Counted from the stretch's first letter, positions 45,229 through 54,700 are shown. The stretch is 64,000 nucleotides of DNA from Roseitalea porphyridii (GCF_004331955.1 NZ_CP036532.1:1-64000), one strand, 5' to 3'. The notes: generated by a model not told the origin, from the letters alone. Program-made: numbers and translations.

Positions 45229-46707
45229 CTAGACGTTCTCCGTGACCGGCGCGTCCGCGCCCGCTATGGCCCGCGCGAAATCGCTGGCGCGGAACGGTTC
45301 GAGATCGTCCACGCCCTCTCCCACACCTATAAAGTAGACCGGTAAACCAAACTTTGCAGATATGGCGACAAGTATGCCGCCGCGCGCGGTGCCGTCGAGC
45401 TTGGTCATCACCAGCCCGTTGACCCCGGCGATGTTACGGAAGATGTCGACCTGGTTGAGCGCGTTCTGGCCCGTGGTCGCATCGAGGGTCTGCAGCACGG
45501 TATGCGGCGCGTCCGGATCGTGCTTCTGCAGCACACGGACGATCTTGGCCAGTTCGTCCATCAGTTCGGCCTTGTTCTGCAGCCGGCCGGCCGTGTCGAT
45601 GATGACGACGTCGGAACCGTTGTCGCGGGCACGCTCGTAGGCCTCGTAGGCAAGGCCTGCCGCATCCGCGCCGAGTTTGGTGCCGACGAACTGAGACCCG
45701 GTGCGCTCGGACCAGATCTTGAGCTGTTCGATGGCGGCGGCGCGGAACGTGTCGCCCGCGCCCAGCGTCACCGAAAGCCCGGCGGCCCGAAGCTTGGCCG
45801 CCAGCTTGCCGATCGTGGTCGTCTTGCCGGTGCCGTTGACGCCGACCACGAGGATCACGTGCGGCCTGAAGGAAAGATCGAGTTCGAGCGGCCGAGCGAC
45901 GGGCGCGAGAACCTTTTCGATCTCCGTCGCCATGACGTCGCGCACCTCCTCGGGCGAGACGTCGCGGCCAAGCCGGGTCGTCGCGAGCGCGTCGGTCACG
46001 CGCATCGCCGTCTCCACCCCCAGATCGGCCTGGATCAGGATGTCCTCGAGTTCCTCGAGCGTCTCGTCATCGAGCTTGCGGCGCGTGAACACGCCCGCAA
46101 TGTTGTCCGAAAGCTGCCGCGACGAGCGCGACAGGCCCGATGTCAGCCGCGCCAGCCAGCCCTTCTTTTCGGCAATTTCCGGTTCGCGGACCGCCGGAAC
46201 GGGGTCATCGCCGATGGTGACGGTGCGCGCCTGTCTGGACGGTGCGGCCGTCGCGCCGGCGCCGCCGCCGGCATGGCTCGGCGTCTGGTCGGGCGGCGGC
46301 ACGCCCGGCGGCTCCGGTCGGGGCGTGGGGTCGGGCTGATCGGGAACTTCGGGCTGCGGGTCGGGTTCGGTTTCCGGTACGGGCTCCGGCGTCGGCTCGG
46401 GGCGATCGGGCAGTTCGTCCGGGCTCTCCGGTCCGGGCTCGCCCGGTACGGGGTGGGCGGGATCCTCGCCGGGTTCGGGCGGAACCTCCCGCGGCACCGG
46501 CTGGTCGGGCACCTGATCGGGCGCCGGCGGCACCGGTTCGGGCTGCTGGGGCACCTCATCGGGTGCGACCGGCGGGGTCTCGAATGGCGGCGGCGGCACT
46601 TCCTGCGGTGCGCCCGGCACGGTCGGATCGTTCGACGCGGACGCTTCGGACGTGTCCTCGACCTTGCCCTTGCCGAACGAGAAGATGCGTTTGAACAGTC
46701 CTGCCAT
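45229..46707 (-). CDS. ftsY: FtsY, signal recognition particle receptor
   Basis: GTPase that docks ribosome-SRP complexes at the membrane. The 492-residue protein starts MAGLFKRIFSFGKG (basic, amphipathic membrane anchor), has a long Pro/Glu/Asp-rich linker (about 30-143), then the helical N domain and G domain with VGVNGTGKTTTIGKLA, DTFRAAA, IIDTAGRLQNK and TKLDGTARGG. Start at ATG 46707. Its partner ffh is also in this window at 52015. It lies 4 bases downstream of mtaB. Confidence 0.95.
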   Translation of the reverse strand: MAGLFKRIFSFGKGKVEDTSEASASNDPTVPGAPQEVPPPPFETPPVAPDEVPQQPEPVPPAPDQVPDQPVPREVPPEPGEDPAHPVPGEPGPESPDELPDRPEPTPEPVPETEPDPQPEVPDQPDPTPRPEPPGVPPPDQTPSHAGGGAGATAAPSRQARTVTIGDDPVPAVREPEIAEKKGWLARLTSGLSRSSRQLSDNIAGVFTRRKLDDETLEELEDILIQADLGVETAMRVTDALATTRLGRDVSPEEVRDVMATEIEKVLAPVARPLELDLSFRPHVILVVGVNGTGKTTTIGKLAAKLRAAGLSVTLGAGDTFRAAAIEQLKIWSERTGSQFVGTKLGADAAGLAYEAYERARDNGSDVVIIDTAGRLQNKAELMDELAKIVRVLQKHDPDAPHTVLQTLDATTGQNALNQVDIFRNIAGVNGLVMTKLDGTARGGILVAISAKFGLPVYFIGVGEGVDDLEPFRASDFARAIAGADAPVTENV

Positions 46708-46711
46708 GATC

Positions 46712-48004
46712 CTACTCCGCCGCGATCTGGACGGCCGTGACGCCCTTGAGCGTCCGTCCATCATGGCCCGTCACGGAAACGGGCACGATGTCGCCCGGTT
46801 CCGCGCCGTGACCGGTGAAGGTCACGGGCGTGAAGTCGGGCGTCCGGCCGAAGCCGGGCTTTTCGACGAAAACCGGCTGCCGCGTGCCGGCAAGGCGGGC
46901 CAGATGCGTGGTCCAGGCTTCCTGCGCCCGTTCGCGCAGCCGCGCGGCGCGTTCCTTGATCACCGTACGTGGCAGCTGTGGCATCTTCGCGGCCGGCGTG
47001 CCCGCGCGCGGCGAGAACGGAAACACATGGACGCGCGAAAGCCCGCACGCGGCGATGATCGACAGCGCATTGTCGAACATCGCCTCGGTCTCGGTGGGAA
47101 AGCCGGCGATCATGTCGGCGCCGAACGAGGCATCGGGCCGCAGGCGACGGACGGTCTCGCAGAAGGCGATCGAATCGGCGCGCAGGTGGCGGCGCTTCAT
47201 CCGCTTGAGGATCATGTCGTCGCCGTGCTGCAGCGACAGGTGGAAATGCGGCATCAGGCGCGGCTGGTTGGCGATCGCCTCGAACAGCGCCTCATCCGCC
47301 TCGATCGAGTCGATCGACGAAAGCCGCAGCCGCGCAAGGTCGGGCACCTGCCGGAGGATCGTGCCGACCAGCACGCCGAGCGACGGCGCGCCCGGAATAT
47401 CCGGCCCGTAGGAAGTCAGGTCGACGCCGGTCAGCACCACCTCGCGATAACCGTTGCCGACCAGCCGCCGGACCTGTTCGACCACCGCGCCCATCGGCAC
47501 CGAACGCGAATGGCCCCGGCCATAGGGGATGATGCAGAAGGTGCAGCGGTGATCGCACCCGTTCTGCACCTGCACGAAGGCGCGCGTGCGCCCCTCGATC
47601 GAATCGACCATGTGCGCGGCCGTCTCGCGCACCTCGAAAATGTCGTTGACGCGCACCTTCTCGTACCGGTTGACGCCGAAGTCGGGCAGGGCGCGGTAGG
47701 ACTGGCTCTTCAGCTTGTCGTCATTGCCGATGACGAGGTCGACCTCGTCCATGGACGCGAAGCTTTCCGGTTCGGTCTGCGCGGCGCAGCCGGTGACGAC
47801 GATGCGCGCCTCGGGATTGTCGCGCCGGGCCCGCCGGATCGCCTGTCTGGCCTGGCGCACCGCCTCGGCGGTGACCGCGCAGGTGTTGATGACCACGGCG
47901 CCGCCGTCGAGCGCGCCGAGTCCCGCGGCTTCGGCCTGCCGCCGCACGACCTCGCCCTCATAGGTGTTGAGCCGGCAGCCGAAGGTGGTCACCTCGACAC
48001 CCAT
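46712..48004 (-). CDS. mtaB: tRNA threonylcarbamoyladenosine methylthiotransferase MtaB
   Basis: Radical SAM enzyme of 430 residues that adds a methylthio group to t6A37 of tRNAs. It has the UPF0004 domain (VTTFGCRLNTYEGE, INTCAVTAEA, VTGCAAQ), the cluster cysteines C150, C154 and C157 in NGCDHRCTFC, and a C-terminal TRAM region. The first Cys motif FGCRLN fits MtaB, not MiaB (GCQMN). The start ATG 48004 shares one base with the dapF stop (TGATG). Confidence 0.93.
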   Translation of the reverse strand: MGVEVTTFGCRLNTYEGEVVRRQAEAAGLGALDGGAVVINTCAVTAEAVRQARQAIRRARRDNPEARIVVTGCAAQTEPESFASMDEVDLVIGNDDKLKSQSYRALPDFGVNRYEKVRVNDIFEVRETAAHMVDSIEGRTRAFVQVQNGCDHRCTFCIIPYGRGHSRSVPMGAVVEQVRRLVGNGYREVVLTGVDLTSYGPDIPGAPSLGVLVGTILRQVPDLARLRLSSIDSIEADEALFEAIANQPRLMPHFHLSLQHGDDMILKRMKRRHLRADSIAFCETVRRLRPDASFGADMIAGFPTETEAMFDNALSIIAACGLSRVHVFPFSPRAGTPAAKMPQLPRTVIKERAARLRERAQEAWTTHLARLAGTRQPVFVEKPGFGRTPDFTPVTFTGHGAEPGDIVPVSVTGHDGRTLKGVTAVQIAAE

Positions 48005-48909
48005 CACGCGGTCTCCGCGCCGGCATTGTCGTTGTCGCCCTCGATCGTCCGCTGCCACTGGCCCGTTGCCGGATCGAGCCGGCCGGCGAATTCCCATTCG
48101 GCCGGGCCGGTCATGATGACGTGATCGTCCGCGCGCCATTCGATGTGCAGGTCGCCGCCGGGCACGGTCACCGTCGCCGCCCGGCCGGTCAGCTCCTTGC
48201 GGGCCGCGGAGACGAGCGTCGCGCAGGCGGCCGATCCGCAGGCCTGCGTCAGGCCGACGCCGCGTTCCCAGGTCCGCATGACGATATGCTCGGGGTCGAT
48301 GACCCGGGCGACCGTGATGTTGGCCTTTTCGGGGAAGATCGGATGGTTCTCCAGCAAGGGGCCGAACCTCGCCAGGTCGTGGCTCCAGACATCGTTCTGA
48401 ACCCAGAAGACCGCGTGCGGGTTGCCCATGTTGACGACGGACGGCGTGTGCAGCACCGGCGCGTCGATCGGTCCGATCTGCAGTTCGATGCCGGTCGTGT
48501 CGGCGAACTCCTCCTCGAGCGGTATCTGGTCCCAGCGCAGGCGCGGCCGGCCCATGTCGACGGAGATCGAACCGTCCTCGTGCTCCTGCGCGTTCAACAG
48601 GCCGGCGATCGTCTGCAAGGTGAAGACGGCCTTGCCGGTCTCGGCCGCGAGCGCCTGCACGACACAGCGCATGCCATTGCCGCAGGCGCCGGCCTCCGAA
48701 CCGTCATTGTTGTAGATGCGCACGAAGGCGTCCGTGCCATCGGCCTCGGCGTCATGGATCGCCATGATCTGGTCGAAGGCGGTCGCCGGGTCATGATGCA
48801 ATGCGCGCGCCGCTTCCGCGGTGAACCGGTCGGCACGCCCGCGCATGTCGGCAACGATGATCGCGTTACCGAGCCCGTTCATTTTCGCAAATTCGACGTC
48901 GATCGCCAT
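48004..48909 (-). CDS. dapF: Diaminopimelate epimerase
   Basis: Interconverts LL- and meso-diaminopimelate for lysine and peptidoglycan synthesis. The 301-residue protein has the two catalytic cysteines in [12 protein letters not shown] and [11 protein letters not shown]. The start at ATG 48909 gives [15 protein letters not shown], matching the family; in-frame ATGs at 48924 and 48945 would add unrelated residues. First gene of the dapF-mtaB-ftsY-ispZ run. The sequence, including DQIMAIHD and AEWEF, resembles the Brucella protein. Confidence 0.95.
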   Translation of the reverse strand: MAIDVEFAKMNGLGNAIIVADMRGRADRFTAEAARALHHDPATAFDQIMAIHDAEADGTDAFVRIYNNDGSEAGACGNGMRCVVQALAAETGKAVFTLQTIAGLLNAQEHEDGSISVDMGRPRLRWDQIPLEEEFADTTGIELQIGPIDAPVLHTPSVVNMGNPHAVFWVQNDVWSHDLARFGPLLENHPIFPEKANITVARVIDPEHIVMRTWERGVGLTQACGSAACATLVSAARKELTGRAATVTVPGGDLHIEWRADDHVIMTGPAEWEFAGRLDPATGQWQRTIEGDNDNAGAETA

Positions 48910-49000
48910 TCGGCCTGCCACCATCGGGAGAACGATGCTCTCCATATGGCGGAACGGCGGCCGGAATTAAACCCTGCCCGCACAGGCGGGCCGGCTTGCG

Positions 49001-49162
49001 TCACGCGATCGCGATGATGCCGAACAGCACCAGAAGGAACAGAATGAGGACGATCGCGATCAGGATCTTGGCGCCGCTCAGCGCCAGGCCCGACAGGCGG
49101 CCGAAACCCAGAAGGCCGGCGATGGCCGCGACGACGAGCAGGATGAGGATCAGTTCGAGCAT
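49001..49162 (-). CDS. Tiny membrane protein, DUF1328/YtjA-like
   Basis: A 53-residue protein, MLELILILLVVAAIAGLLGF at its start, with two hydrophobic helices separated by a short glycine-rich turn (GRLSGLALSGAKI), the DUF1328 pattern. AGGGG lies about 6 bases before ATG 49162. Alone between dapF (divergent side) and the MBL-fold gene. Function of the family is unknown. Confidence 0.75.
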   Translation of the reverse strand: MLELILILLVVAAIAGLLGFGRLSGLALSGAKILIAIVLILFLLVLFGIIAIA

Positions 49163-49239
49163 GGAAAGCCCCTTCGCATTGATGTCATGGCATCAAACGA
49201 TGAAGGGGGCCGGGAGTTCCCCCGGAAGCCGGCGGCGCC

Positions 49240-50328
49240 TCAGGCCCCGCTTCGGCTCGGCACGTCCCAGACCTGTCCGGGGCGCATCGGCTGGAAGCGG
49301 TCGGGCGGCACGCCGACATCCTGCAAGGCCACTTCAAGGGCCTGCAGCGGCGCCTCGACCGCTTCGTTGGTCAGCCGGAACGTACCCCAGTGGTGGCCGA
49401 CCGCATGGGCTGCCCGGCACAAGGCCATGCCCTGCGCGGCTTCGGACGGGTTCTGGTGCTGGCCGGCCATGAACCAGCGCGGCTCGTAGGCGCCGATCGG
49501 CAGGAGCGCGAGGCGGAAGCCGCCATGCTTGTCGGCGGCGGCGCGATAGTTCCGGCCCTCGTGAAACCCGGTATCGCCGACGACATAGACCTTGCCGGCT
49601 GCCGTTTCGATGACGAAGGCCGACCACAGGGCCATGCGCCGGTCGCCGCTGCCGCGGGCCGACCAGTGATGCGCCGGCTCGATATGCACCCGTGTTTCAC
49701 CATCAAGCCGCACCACATCGCCCCAGTTTCCGGTCGAGATGCGCGCGGCGGGCACCACCGCGCCGATGATCGTATCGTTGCCGAGCGGGGTGACGATGTG
49801 CGGATCGTGGGTCTCGACAAGCCGGGCCAGCGTCTCGACGTCCAGATGGTCGTAATGGTTGTGGCTGACCAGCACCGCGTCGATCGGCGGCAGGTCCTCA
49901 AAGGCGATGCCGGGCACGTTGCGTCGGCGCGGACCTGCAAAGGAGACGGGACTGACCCGTTCCGACCACACCGGATCGGTCAGCACGTTCAACCCGGCCA
50001 TTTGCAGCAGCATCGTCGCATGGCCGACCATCGTCACCCGCAGCCCCGCGCCGGTCACGCGTTCGTCGGGTTGGGCCGGCGGAAACGGGCTTGGGTAGCT
50101 GTCCGGCCAGGGTTCGCGGCCACCGCCCAGTTGCCAGCGCAGGAGATCCGCAAAGCCCCGCGGTTCGGCGCCGCCGGGATTGAAGAACTGCGTGCCGTCG
50201 AAATTGTCGGCCGGCGGTCCGGAATAGTAGGGATTGCCGGCGCGCGCGCGACGCGCGGCGAAAAGGCCGCCGCCAAGGGCGACGAGCCCGCCCAGACCGG
50301 CAAGCGACAGAAAAAGACGTCTGTTCAT
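49240..50328 (-). CDS. Metallo-beta-lactamase-fold hydrolase (NAPE-PLD/RomA-like), exported
   Basis: A 362-residue enzyme with the zinc motif SHNHYDHLD, a later PAHHWSARG and VYVVGDTGF, the pattern of the NAPE-PLD/UlaG-like branch. The N-terminus MNRRLFLSLAGLGGLVALGG is a signal peptide or membrane anchor, so it works in the periplasm or at the membrane. Start at ATG 50328. Possible substrates are phospholipid-type phosphodiesters; this is family inference. Confidence 0.85.
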   Translation of the reverse strand: MNRRLFLSLAGLGGLVALGGGLFAARRARAGNPYYSGPPADNFDGTQFFNPGGAEPRGFADLLRWQLGGGREPWPDSYPSPFPPAQPDERVTGAGLRVTMVGHATMLLQMAGLNVLTDPVWSERVSPVSFAGPRRRNVPGIAFEDLPPIDAVLVSHNHYDHLDVETLARLVETHDPHIVTPLGNDTIIGAVVPAARISTGNWGDVVRLDGETRVHIEPAHHWSARGSGDRRMALWSAFVIETAAGKVYVVGDTGFHEGRNYRAAADKHGGFRLALLPIGAYEPRWFMAGQHQNPSEAAQGMALCRAAHAVGHHWGTFRLTNEAVEAPLQALEVALQDVGVPPDRFQPMRPGQVWDVPSRSGA

Positions 50329-50472
50329 GGTGGCCAATGTGGCGATGGCGCGCTTCCGGTCAAGCAAGCAGCGCAATGGCGCCCGCTTTCTTGTGCGATG
50401 CGCCATGCCCGCCTATAGAGGCGCGATCCCTCCCGCCGCGCGCCCGCGCAAGGCAACGCCCACGGACACGCC

Positions 50473-51465
50473 ATGGACGCCATCGTTCAGCTTGCCGCAA
50501 GCAACATCCTGTCGCCGCCGGTGCTGTTCTTCATTCTGGGGTTCGCCGGCTCGATCGCCGGGTCGCAACTGACGCTGCCCGAGGCGGTCGCCAAGACGCT
50601 GTCGATCTATCTGATGCTGGCGATCGGCTTCAAGGGTGGCGTCGCGCTCGCCGCCGAAGGCCTGACGCTGGCGCTCGTGCTTGCCCTTGTCGCCGGGGCA
50701 TGTCTGTCGGCGCTGATCCCGCTCGTCGCCTTCTTCATCTTGCAGCGCGTCTCGAAGCTGCCGCGCATCGATGCCGCCGCGGCAGCAGCCCATTACGGCT
50801 CGATCTCGATCGTCACCTTCGTCGCCGCGACGCAAGCCGTGCGCTCGATCGGCCTCGAGCCGGAGGGCTTCATGGTGGCCGTCGCCGCCGTCATGGAAAC
50901 GCCGGCAATCCTCGTCGCGCTGTTCCTGGCGCGCTCGGCGGCAAAGCAGCGCCACAAGGACGATCCGGATGCATCCGAAGGGCTGCTGCAGGAGGTGTTC
51001 CTCAATTCGTCCGTTGTCGTTCTGATGGGCGCCTTCGTCATCGGCGCGGTCACCGGCGCCGAGGGCATGGCGGCGATCGAGGGCTTCATCGTGGTGCCGT
51101 TCACCGGCGTGCTCTGCCTGTTCCTGCTCGACATGGGCGCGGTCGCCGGGCGCGGCATGGCGCAGGCGCGCAAGGTGCTCGATGCGCCGCTGGTCGGCTT
51201 CGGCCTGCTGATGCCCTTCGTCGGCGCGACGATGGCCATCCCCTTCGCGCTCGTTGCGGGACTGTCCGCCGGCGGCACCGCGCTGCTGCTGACGCTCGCC
51301 GCCAGCGCTTCCTACATCGCCGTGCCGGCCGCCATGCGGCTGGCGCTGCCCGAGGCGCGACCATCCATCTATCTGTCCCTTTCGCTCGGTGTTACCTTCC
51401 CGATGAACCTGACCATCGGCATTCCGGCCTACGCGGCCGTGGCCCAGCTGGTCGCGGGAGGATGA
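50473..51465 (+). CDS. sbtA: SbtA-family sodium-dependent bicarbonate transporter
   Basis: A 330-residue inner-membrane protein with about ten helices in two inverted repeats, belonging to the SbtA (DUF897) family that imports bicarbonate with Na+. Landmarks: LTLPEAVAKTLSIYLMLAIG, FKGGVAL, AHYGSISIVTFVAA and MNLTIGIP near the C-terminus. The next gene, one base after its stop, encodes an SbtB-like PII protein, the usual inhibitor partner. This is the second inorganic-carbon uptake system in the window, after dabBA. Confidence 0.9.
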   Translation: MDAIVQLAASNILSPPVLFFILGFAGSIAGSQLTLPEAVAKTLSIYLMLAIGFKGGVALAAEGLTLALVLALVAGACLSALIPLVAFFILQRVSKLPRIDAAAAAAHYGSISIVTFVAATQAVRSIGLEPEGFMVAVAAVMETPAILVALFLARSAAKQRHKDDPDASEGLLQEVFLNSSVVVLMGAFVIGAVTGAEGMAAIEGFIVVPFTGVLCLFLLDMGAVAGRGMAQARKVLDAPLVGFGLLMPFVGATMAIPFALVAGLSAGGTALLLTLAASASYIAVPAAMRLALPEARPSIYLSLSLGVTFPMNLTIGIPAYAAVAQLVAGG

Positions 51466-51466
51466 C

Positions 51467-51778
51467 ATGAAGACCCATGCCAGAAAGCAGATGACGGTGA
51501 TCTGCGAGGCGCCGGTGATGCACCGGATCACGCGCGTGCTCGATAAAGTGCCGGTGTCGGGCTACACGGTGTTCGACGCCCATTCGGGCAAGGGTTCGGA
51601 AGGCACCTGGGACACCGACCGGATGATCGGCGATGCCGGCCGCATGGTGATGGTGGTCTCGGTGATGTCGCCCGAGCAGGCCGACATCGCCATCGACCGC
51701 ATCTACGAGGCGCTCGAGCCGCAGATGGGCATCATCACCATCGCCGACGTGGAAGTGCTGCGTCCCGAGCGGTTCTGA
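51467..51778 (+). CDS. sbtB: SbtB-like PII regulatory protein
   Basis: A 103-residue PII-fold protein (beta-alpha-beta repeats; T-loop around DAHSGKGSEGTWD). In cyanobacteria SbtB binds cAMP or adenine nucleotides and blocks SbtA. GGGAGG lies about 6 bases before ATG 51467, and the start follows the sbtA stop by one base, so the two are coupled. It ends LRPERF and lacks the C-terminal Cys-containing R-loop found in many cyanobacterial SbtB proteins. Confidence 0.87.
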   Translation: MKTHARKQMTVICEAPVMHRITRVLDKVPVSGYTVFDAHSGKGSEGTWDTDRMIGDAGRMVMVVSVMSPEQADIAIDRIYEALEPQMGIITIADVEVLRPERF

Positions 51779-51879
51779 GCCGCCGCCTTGACTTGCCGCG
51801 CCGTTTCCCCCATAGCGCCGCCGTTCAGCGACGACACCCGTCCTTGAGCCGCCGACCGGGGCACGATCCCGGAGGTCCA

Positions 51880-51908
51880 CACCCGACAGCGCGATGCGCC
51901 CTCGGGTG
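51880..51908 (+). other. Hairpin in the sbtB-ffh gap
   Basis: CACCCGA and TCGGGTG pair over 7 bases around a 15-base loop that itself holds GCGC-GAT-GCGC. It is followed a few bases later by GCTTTTGG. It may end the sbtAB transcript or be part of the ffh leader. Nothing else recognisable was seen in the 236-base gap. Confidence 0.45.
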
Positions 51909-52014
51909 CGTTCGTGCTTTTGGGGCGGTTTGGGTTTAGCCGCTGTCGTGATTATCTCGGAGGCGTGCGCGCCGGACGGTCCGGTGCCGACGCAATCGGG
52001 AATGGGCAAGGCCA

Positions 52015-53577
52015 ATGTTTGAATCGCTTCAGGACCGGCTTGGTTCGATCTTCCAGGGGCTGACGGGCCGTGGCGCGCTGTCGGAGAAGGATGTCTCCGC
52101 GGCGCTGCGCGAGGTCCGGCGCGCGCTGATCGAAGCGGACGTGTCGCTCGAAGTGGTGCGCGGCTTCATCGAGCGGGTGCGCGAAAAGGCGGTCGGCGTC
52201 GATGTTCTCAAGTCGGTCAAGCCCGGCCAGATGGTCGTCAAGATCGTCCATGACGAACTGGTCGAGACGCTGGGCGCCGACGCCGAGACGATCGATCTGA
52301 ACGCGCCCGCGCCGGTGGTCATAATGATGGTCGGCCTACAGGGCTCGGGCAAGACGACGACGACCGGCAAGATTGCCAAGAGACTGACCGATCGCGACCG
52401 CAAGAAGGTCCTGATGGCCTCGCTCGACACGCGCAGGCCCGCCGCCCAGGAACAGCTCAAACAGCTCGGCGAACAGACCGGCGTCGCGACGCTTCCGATA
52501 ATCGAGGGGCAGGACCCGGTGGCGATCGCCAACCGCGCCGTGCAGGCCGGCAGGCTCGGCGGCCATGACGTCGTCATCCTCGACACCGCAGGCCGCACCC
52601 ATATCGACGAGCCGCTGATGGTCGAGATGGCCGACATCAGGAAATCGGCGTCGCCGCACGAGGTGCTGCTCGTCGCCGACTCGCTGACCGGTCAGGACGC
52701 GGTGAACCTGGCGCGCTCCTTCGACGAGCGCGTCGGCATCACCGGCCTTGTCCTGACCCGGATGGACGGCGACGGCCGTGGCGGCGCTGCGCTTTCGATG
52801 CGCGCTGTCACCGGCAAGCCGATCAAGCTGATCGGCACCGGCGAGAAGATGGATGCGCTGGAGGAATTCCATCCCAAGCGCATCGCCGACCGGATCCTCG
52901 GCATGGGCGACATCGTCTCTCTGGTCGAAAAGGCGGCCGAGAACATCGACCAGGAAAAGGCCGAGGCCATGGCCAGGAAGATGGCCTCGGGCAAGTTCGA
53001 CCTCAACGATCTGGCCGACCAGCTCCGCCAGATGCAGAAGATGGGCGGCATGGGCGGCCTGATGGGCATGATGCCCGGCATGGGCAAGATGAAGGACCAG
53101 ATGGCCGCCGCCGGCATGGACGACAGGATGTTCGGCCGTCAGCTCGCCATCATCTCGTCGATGACCCCGCACGAGCGCGCCCATCCGGACGTTCTGAAAC
53201 ATTCGCGCAAGAAGCGCATCGCCGCCGGCTCGGGCACCAATGCCGCCGAGATCAACAAGCTTCTGAAGATGCACCGCCAGATGGCCGACATGATGAAGTC
53301 CATGAAGGGCAAGCGCGGCGGCGGCATGATGGGCAAGCTGTTCGGCGGCATGGGGGGCGGCATGCCCGGCGGAATGGGCGGGATGCCCGATCCGTCGCAG
53401 ATGAGCGCCAAGGATCTCAAGAAGCTGCAGAAGCAGGCCGAGCAGATGGGCCTGGGCGCGCCCGGTGGCGCGCCGCCCGGCGGTCTTCCCGGGATGGGCC
53501 CCGGCGGGCCGAACCTGCCCGGCCTCGGCACCGGTCCGGGCCTGCCGGGCCTGCCCAAAGGCAAGAAGAAGCGCTAA
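52015..53577 (+). CDS. ffh: Ffh, signal recognition particle protein
   Basis: SRP GTPase of 520 residues. N and G domains with GLQGSGKTTTTGKIAKRL, DTRRPAAQEQL, DTAGRTH and TRMDGDGRGGAAL; the Met-rich M domain (about 330-450) with SMTPHERAHPDVLKHSRKKR binds SRP RNA and signal sequences. The tail after 440 is Gly/Met/Pro-rich and low complexity, longer than in E. coli Ffh (453 residues). The stop shares one base with the next start (TAATG). Confidence 0.96.
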   Translation: MFESLQDRLGSIFQGLTGRGALSEKDVSAALREVRRALIEADVSLEVVRGFIERVREKAVGVDVLKSVKPGQMVVKIVHDELVETLGADAETIDLNAPAPVVIMMVGLQGSGKTTTTGKIAKRLTDRDRKKVLMASLDTRRPAAQEQLKQLGEQTGVATLPIIEGQDPVAIANRAVQAGRLGGHDVVILDTAGRTHIDEPLMVEMADIRKSASPHEVLLVADSLTGQDAVNLARSFDERVGITGLVLTRMDGDGRGGAALSMRAVTGKPIKLIGTGEKMDALEEFHPKRIADRILGMGDIVSLVEKAAENIDQEKAEAMARKMASGKFDLNDLADQLRQMQKMGGMGGLMGMMPGMGKMKDQMAAAGMDDRMFGRQLAIISSMTPHERAHPDVLKHSRKKRIAAGSGTNAAEINKLLKMHRQMADMMKSMKGKRGGGMMGKLFGGMGGGMPGGMGGMPDPSQMSAKDLKKLQKQAEQMGLGAPGGAPPGGLPGMGPGGPNLPGLGTGPGLPGLPKGKKKR

Positions 53578-54125
53578 TGAACGTCCTTTCCGAAATCCCG
53601 GTCGTCGAGACCGAACGCCTGATCCTGCGCGGCTGGCGTCAGGACGATGTCGACGCGCTGGCCGCGCTGTTCGCCGACGAGGCCGGCACGCGCTTCACCG
53701 GCGGCACCATGGATCGGGCCGGCGCGTGGCGCCAGATGGCCGCCTATGCCGGACACTGGGTGCTCAAGGGATGGGGGCCGTTCGCCGTCACGCTCAAGGA
53801 CGGTGGCGAGACGATCGGCTACTGCGGTCCATGGGATCCCGAAGGCAAGGCGGACGAACCCGAGATCACCTACGGGCTCGCGCCGGCCTTCCATGGCAGG
53901 GGCTACGGCACCGAGGCCGTGCGTGCCGCGCTGCGCTTCGCCCGAGAGACGCTCGGTTGGCCGACGGCGGTCAGCTTCATCGACAGGGACAATCACGCCT
54001 CGCTGGCCGTCGCCCGCAAGCTGGGCGCGCGCCGCGATGGCGAGGCGCTGCTTTACGGATCGGTGCCCGTCGAGATCTGGCGCTATCCGGGGGCCGAAAC
54101 AGGCAGCGCGGAGACGGCGGCATGA
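53577..54125 (+). CDS. GNAT-family N-acetyltransferase 1
   Basis: A 182-residue acetyltransferase of the RimJ/RimL-like group (ETERLILRGWRQDDVDALA; acetyl-CoA loop FHGRGYGTEAV; DNHASLAVARKLGAR). Substrate unknown. Coupled to ffh by TAATG and to the next acetyltransferase by ATGA. It is similar to the following gene, so the pair probably arose by duplication. Confidence 0.88.
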   Translation: MNVLSEIPVVETERLILRGWRQDDVDALAALFADEAGTRFTGGTMDRAGAWRQMAAYAGHWVLKGWGPFAVTLKDGGETIGYCGPWDPEGKADEPEITYGLAPAFHGRGYGTEAVRAALRFARETLGWPTAVSFIDRDNHASLAVARKLGARRDGEALLYGSVPVEIWRYPGAETGSAETAA

Positions 54126-54700
54126 GCCATGGCGGCATCGACATCCCGGTCATCGAGACCGGGCGGCTGATCCTGCGCGGCTTCACCGAGCGCGATTTTC
54201 CGGCCTATGCCGCCATGCGCGCCGACGCGGAGGTGATGACGTTCCTCGGCGGGCCGCAGGACCCGCACACCGCCTGGCGCGGCATGGCGGCGATGGTCGG
54301 CCATTGGGCGCTGCGCGGATACGGCTTCTTCTGCGTCGAGGAGAAGGCCAGCGGCACGTGCATCGGCCATTGCGGGCCCTGGTATCCGCATGACTGGCCG
54401 GACTACGAGATCGGCTACACGCTGGCGCGCTCGGCCCAGGGCAAGGGCTACGCCACCGAGGCGGCCCGCGCTGCGCTGCGCTTTGCCTATGAAGACCTCG
54501 GATGGACCACGGCGATCAGCGTGATCGATCCGCACAACCATGCCTCGCAGAACGTGGCCCGAAAGCTGGGCGCAACGAAGGAACGGCAAGACGTCCCGAT
54601 CTGGGACTTCATCGCCGACATCTGGCGGCATCCGTCGCCCGATCAGTTCCTGGCTGGTGGCGATCATCACCAGCCCAACGACGAGCACTGCCAACAATGA
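54122..54700 (+). CDS. GNAT-family N-acetyltransferase 2
   Basis: A 192-residue acetyltransferase of the same type (ETGRLILRGFTERDFPAYA; AQGKGYATEAARAALRFAYE; HNHASQNVARKLGAT). The similarity in both N-terminal and C-terminal segments with its neighbour indicates tandem duplication. ATGA overlaps at both ends show translational coupling between ffh and the chorismate mutase gene. Confidence 0.88.
   Translation: MSHGGIDIPVIETGRLILRGFTERDFPAYAAMRADAEVMTFLGGPQDPHTAWRGMAAMVGHWALRGYGFFCVEEKASGTCIGHCGPWYPHDWPDYEIGYTLARSAQGKGYATEAARAALRFAYEDLGWTTAISVIDPHNHASQNVARKLGATKERQDVPIWDFIADIWRHPSPDQFLAGGDHHQPNDEHCQQ

Noticed and set aside
51779-52014. Possible SRP RNA gene (ffs) before ffh
   Set aside because: The conserved GGAAGGAAGCAG-type loop of 4.5S RNA is not present on either strand.
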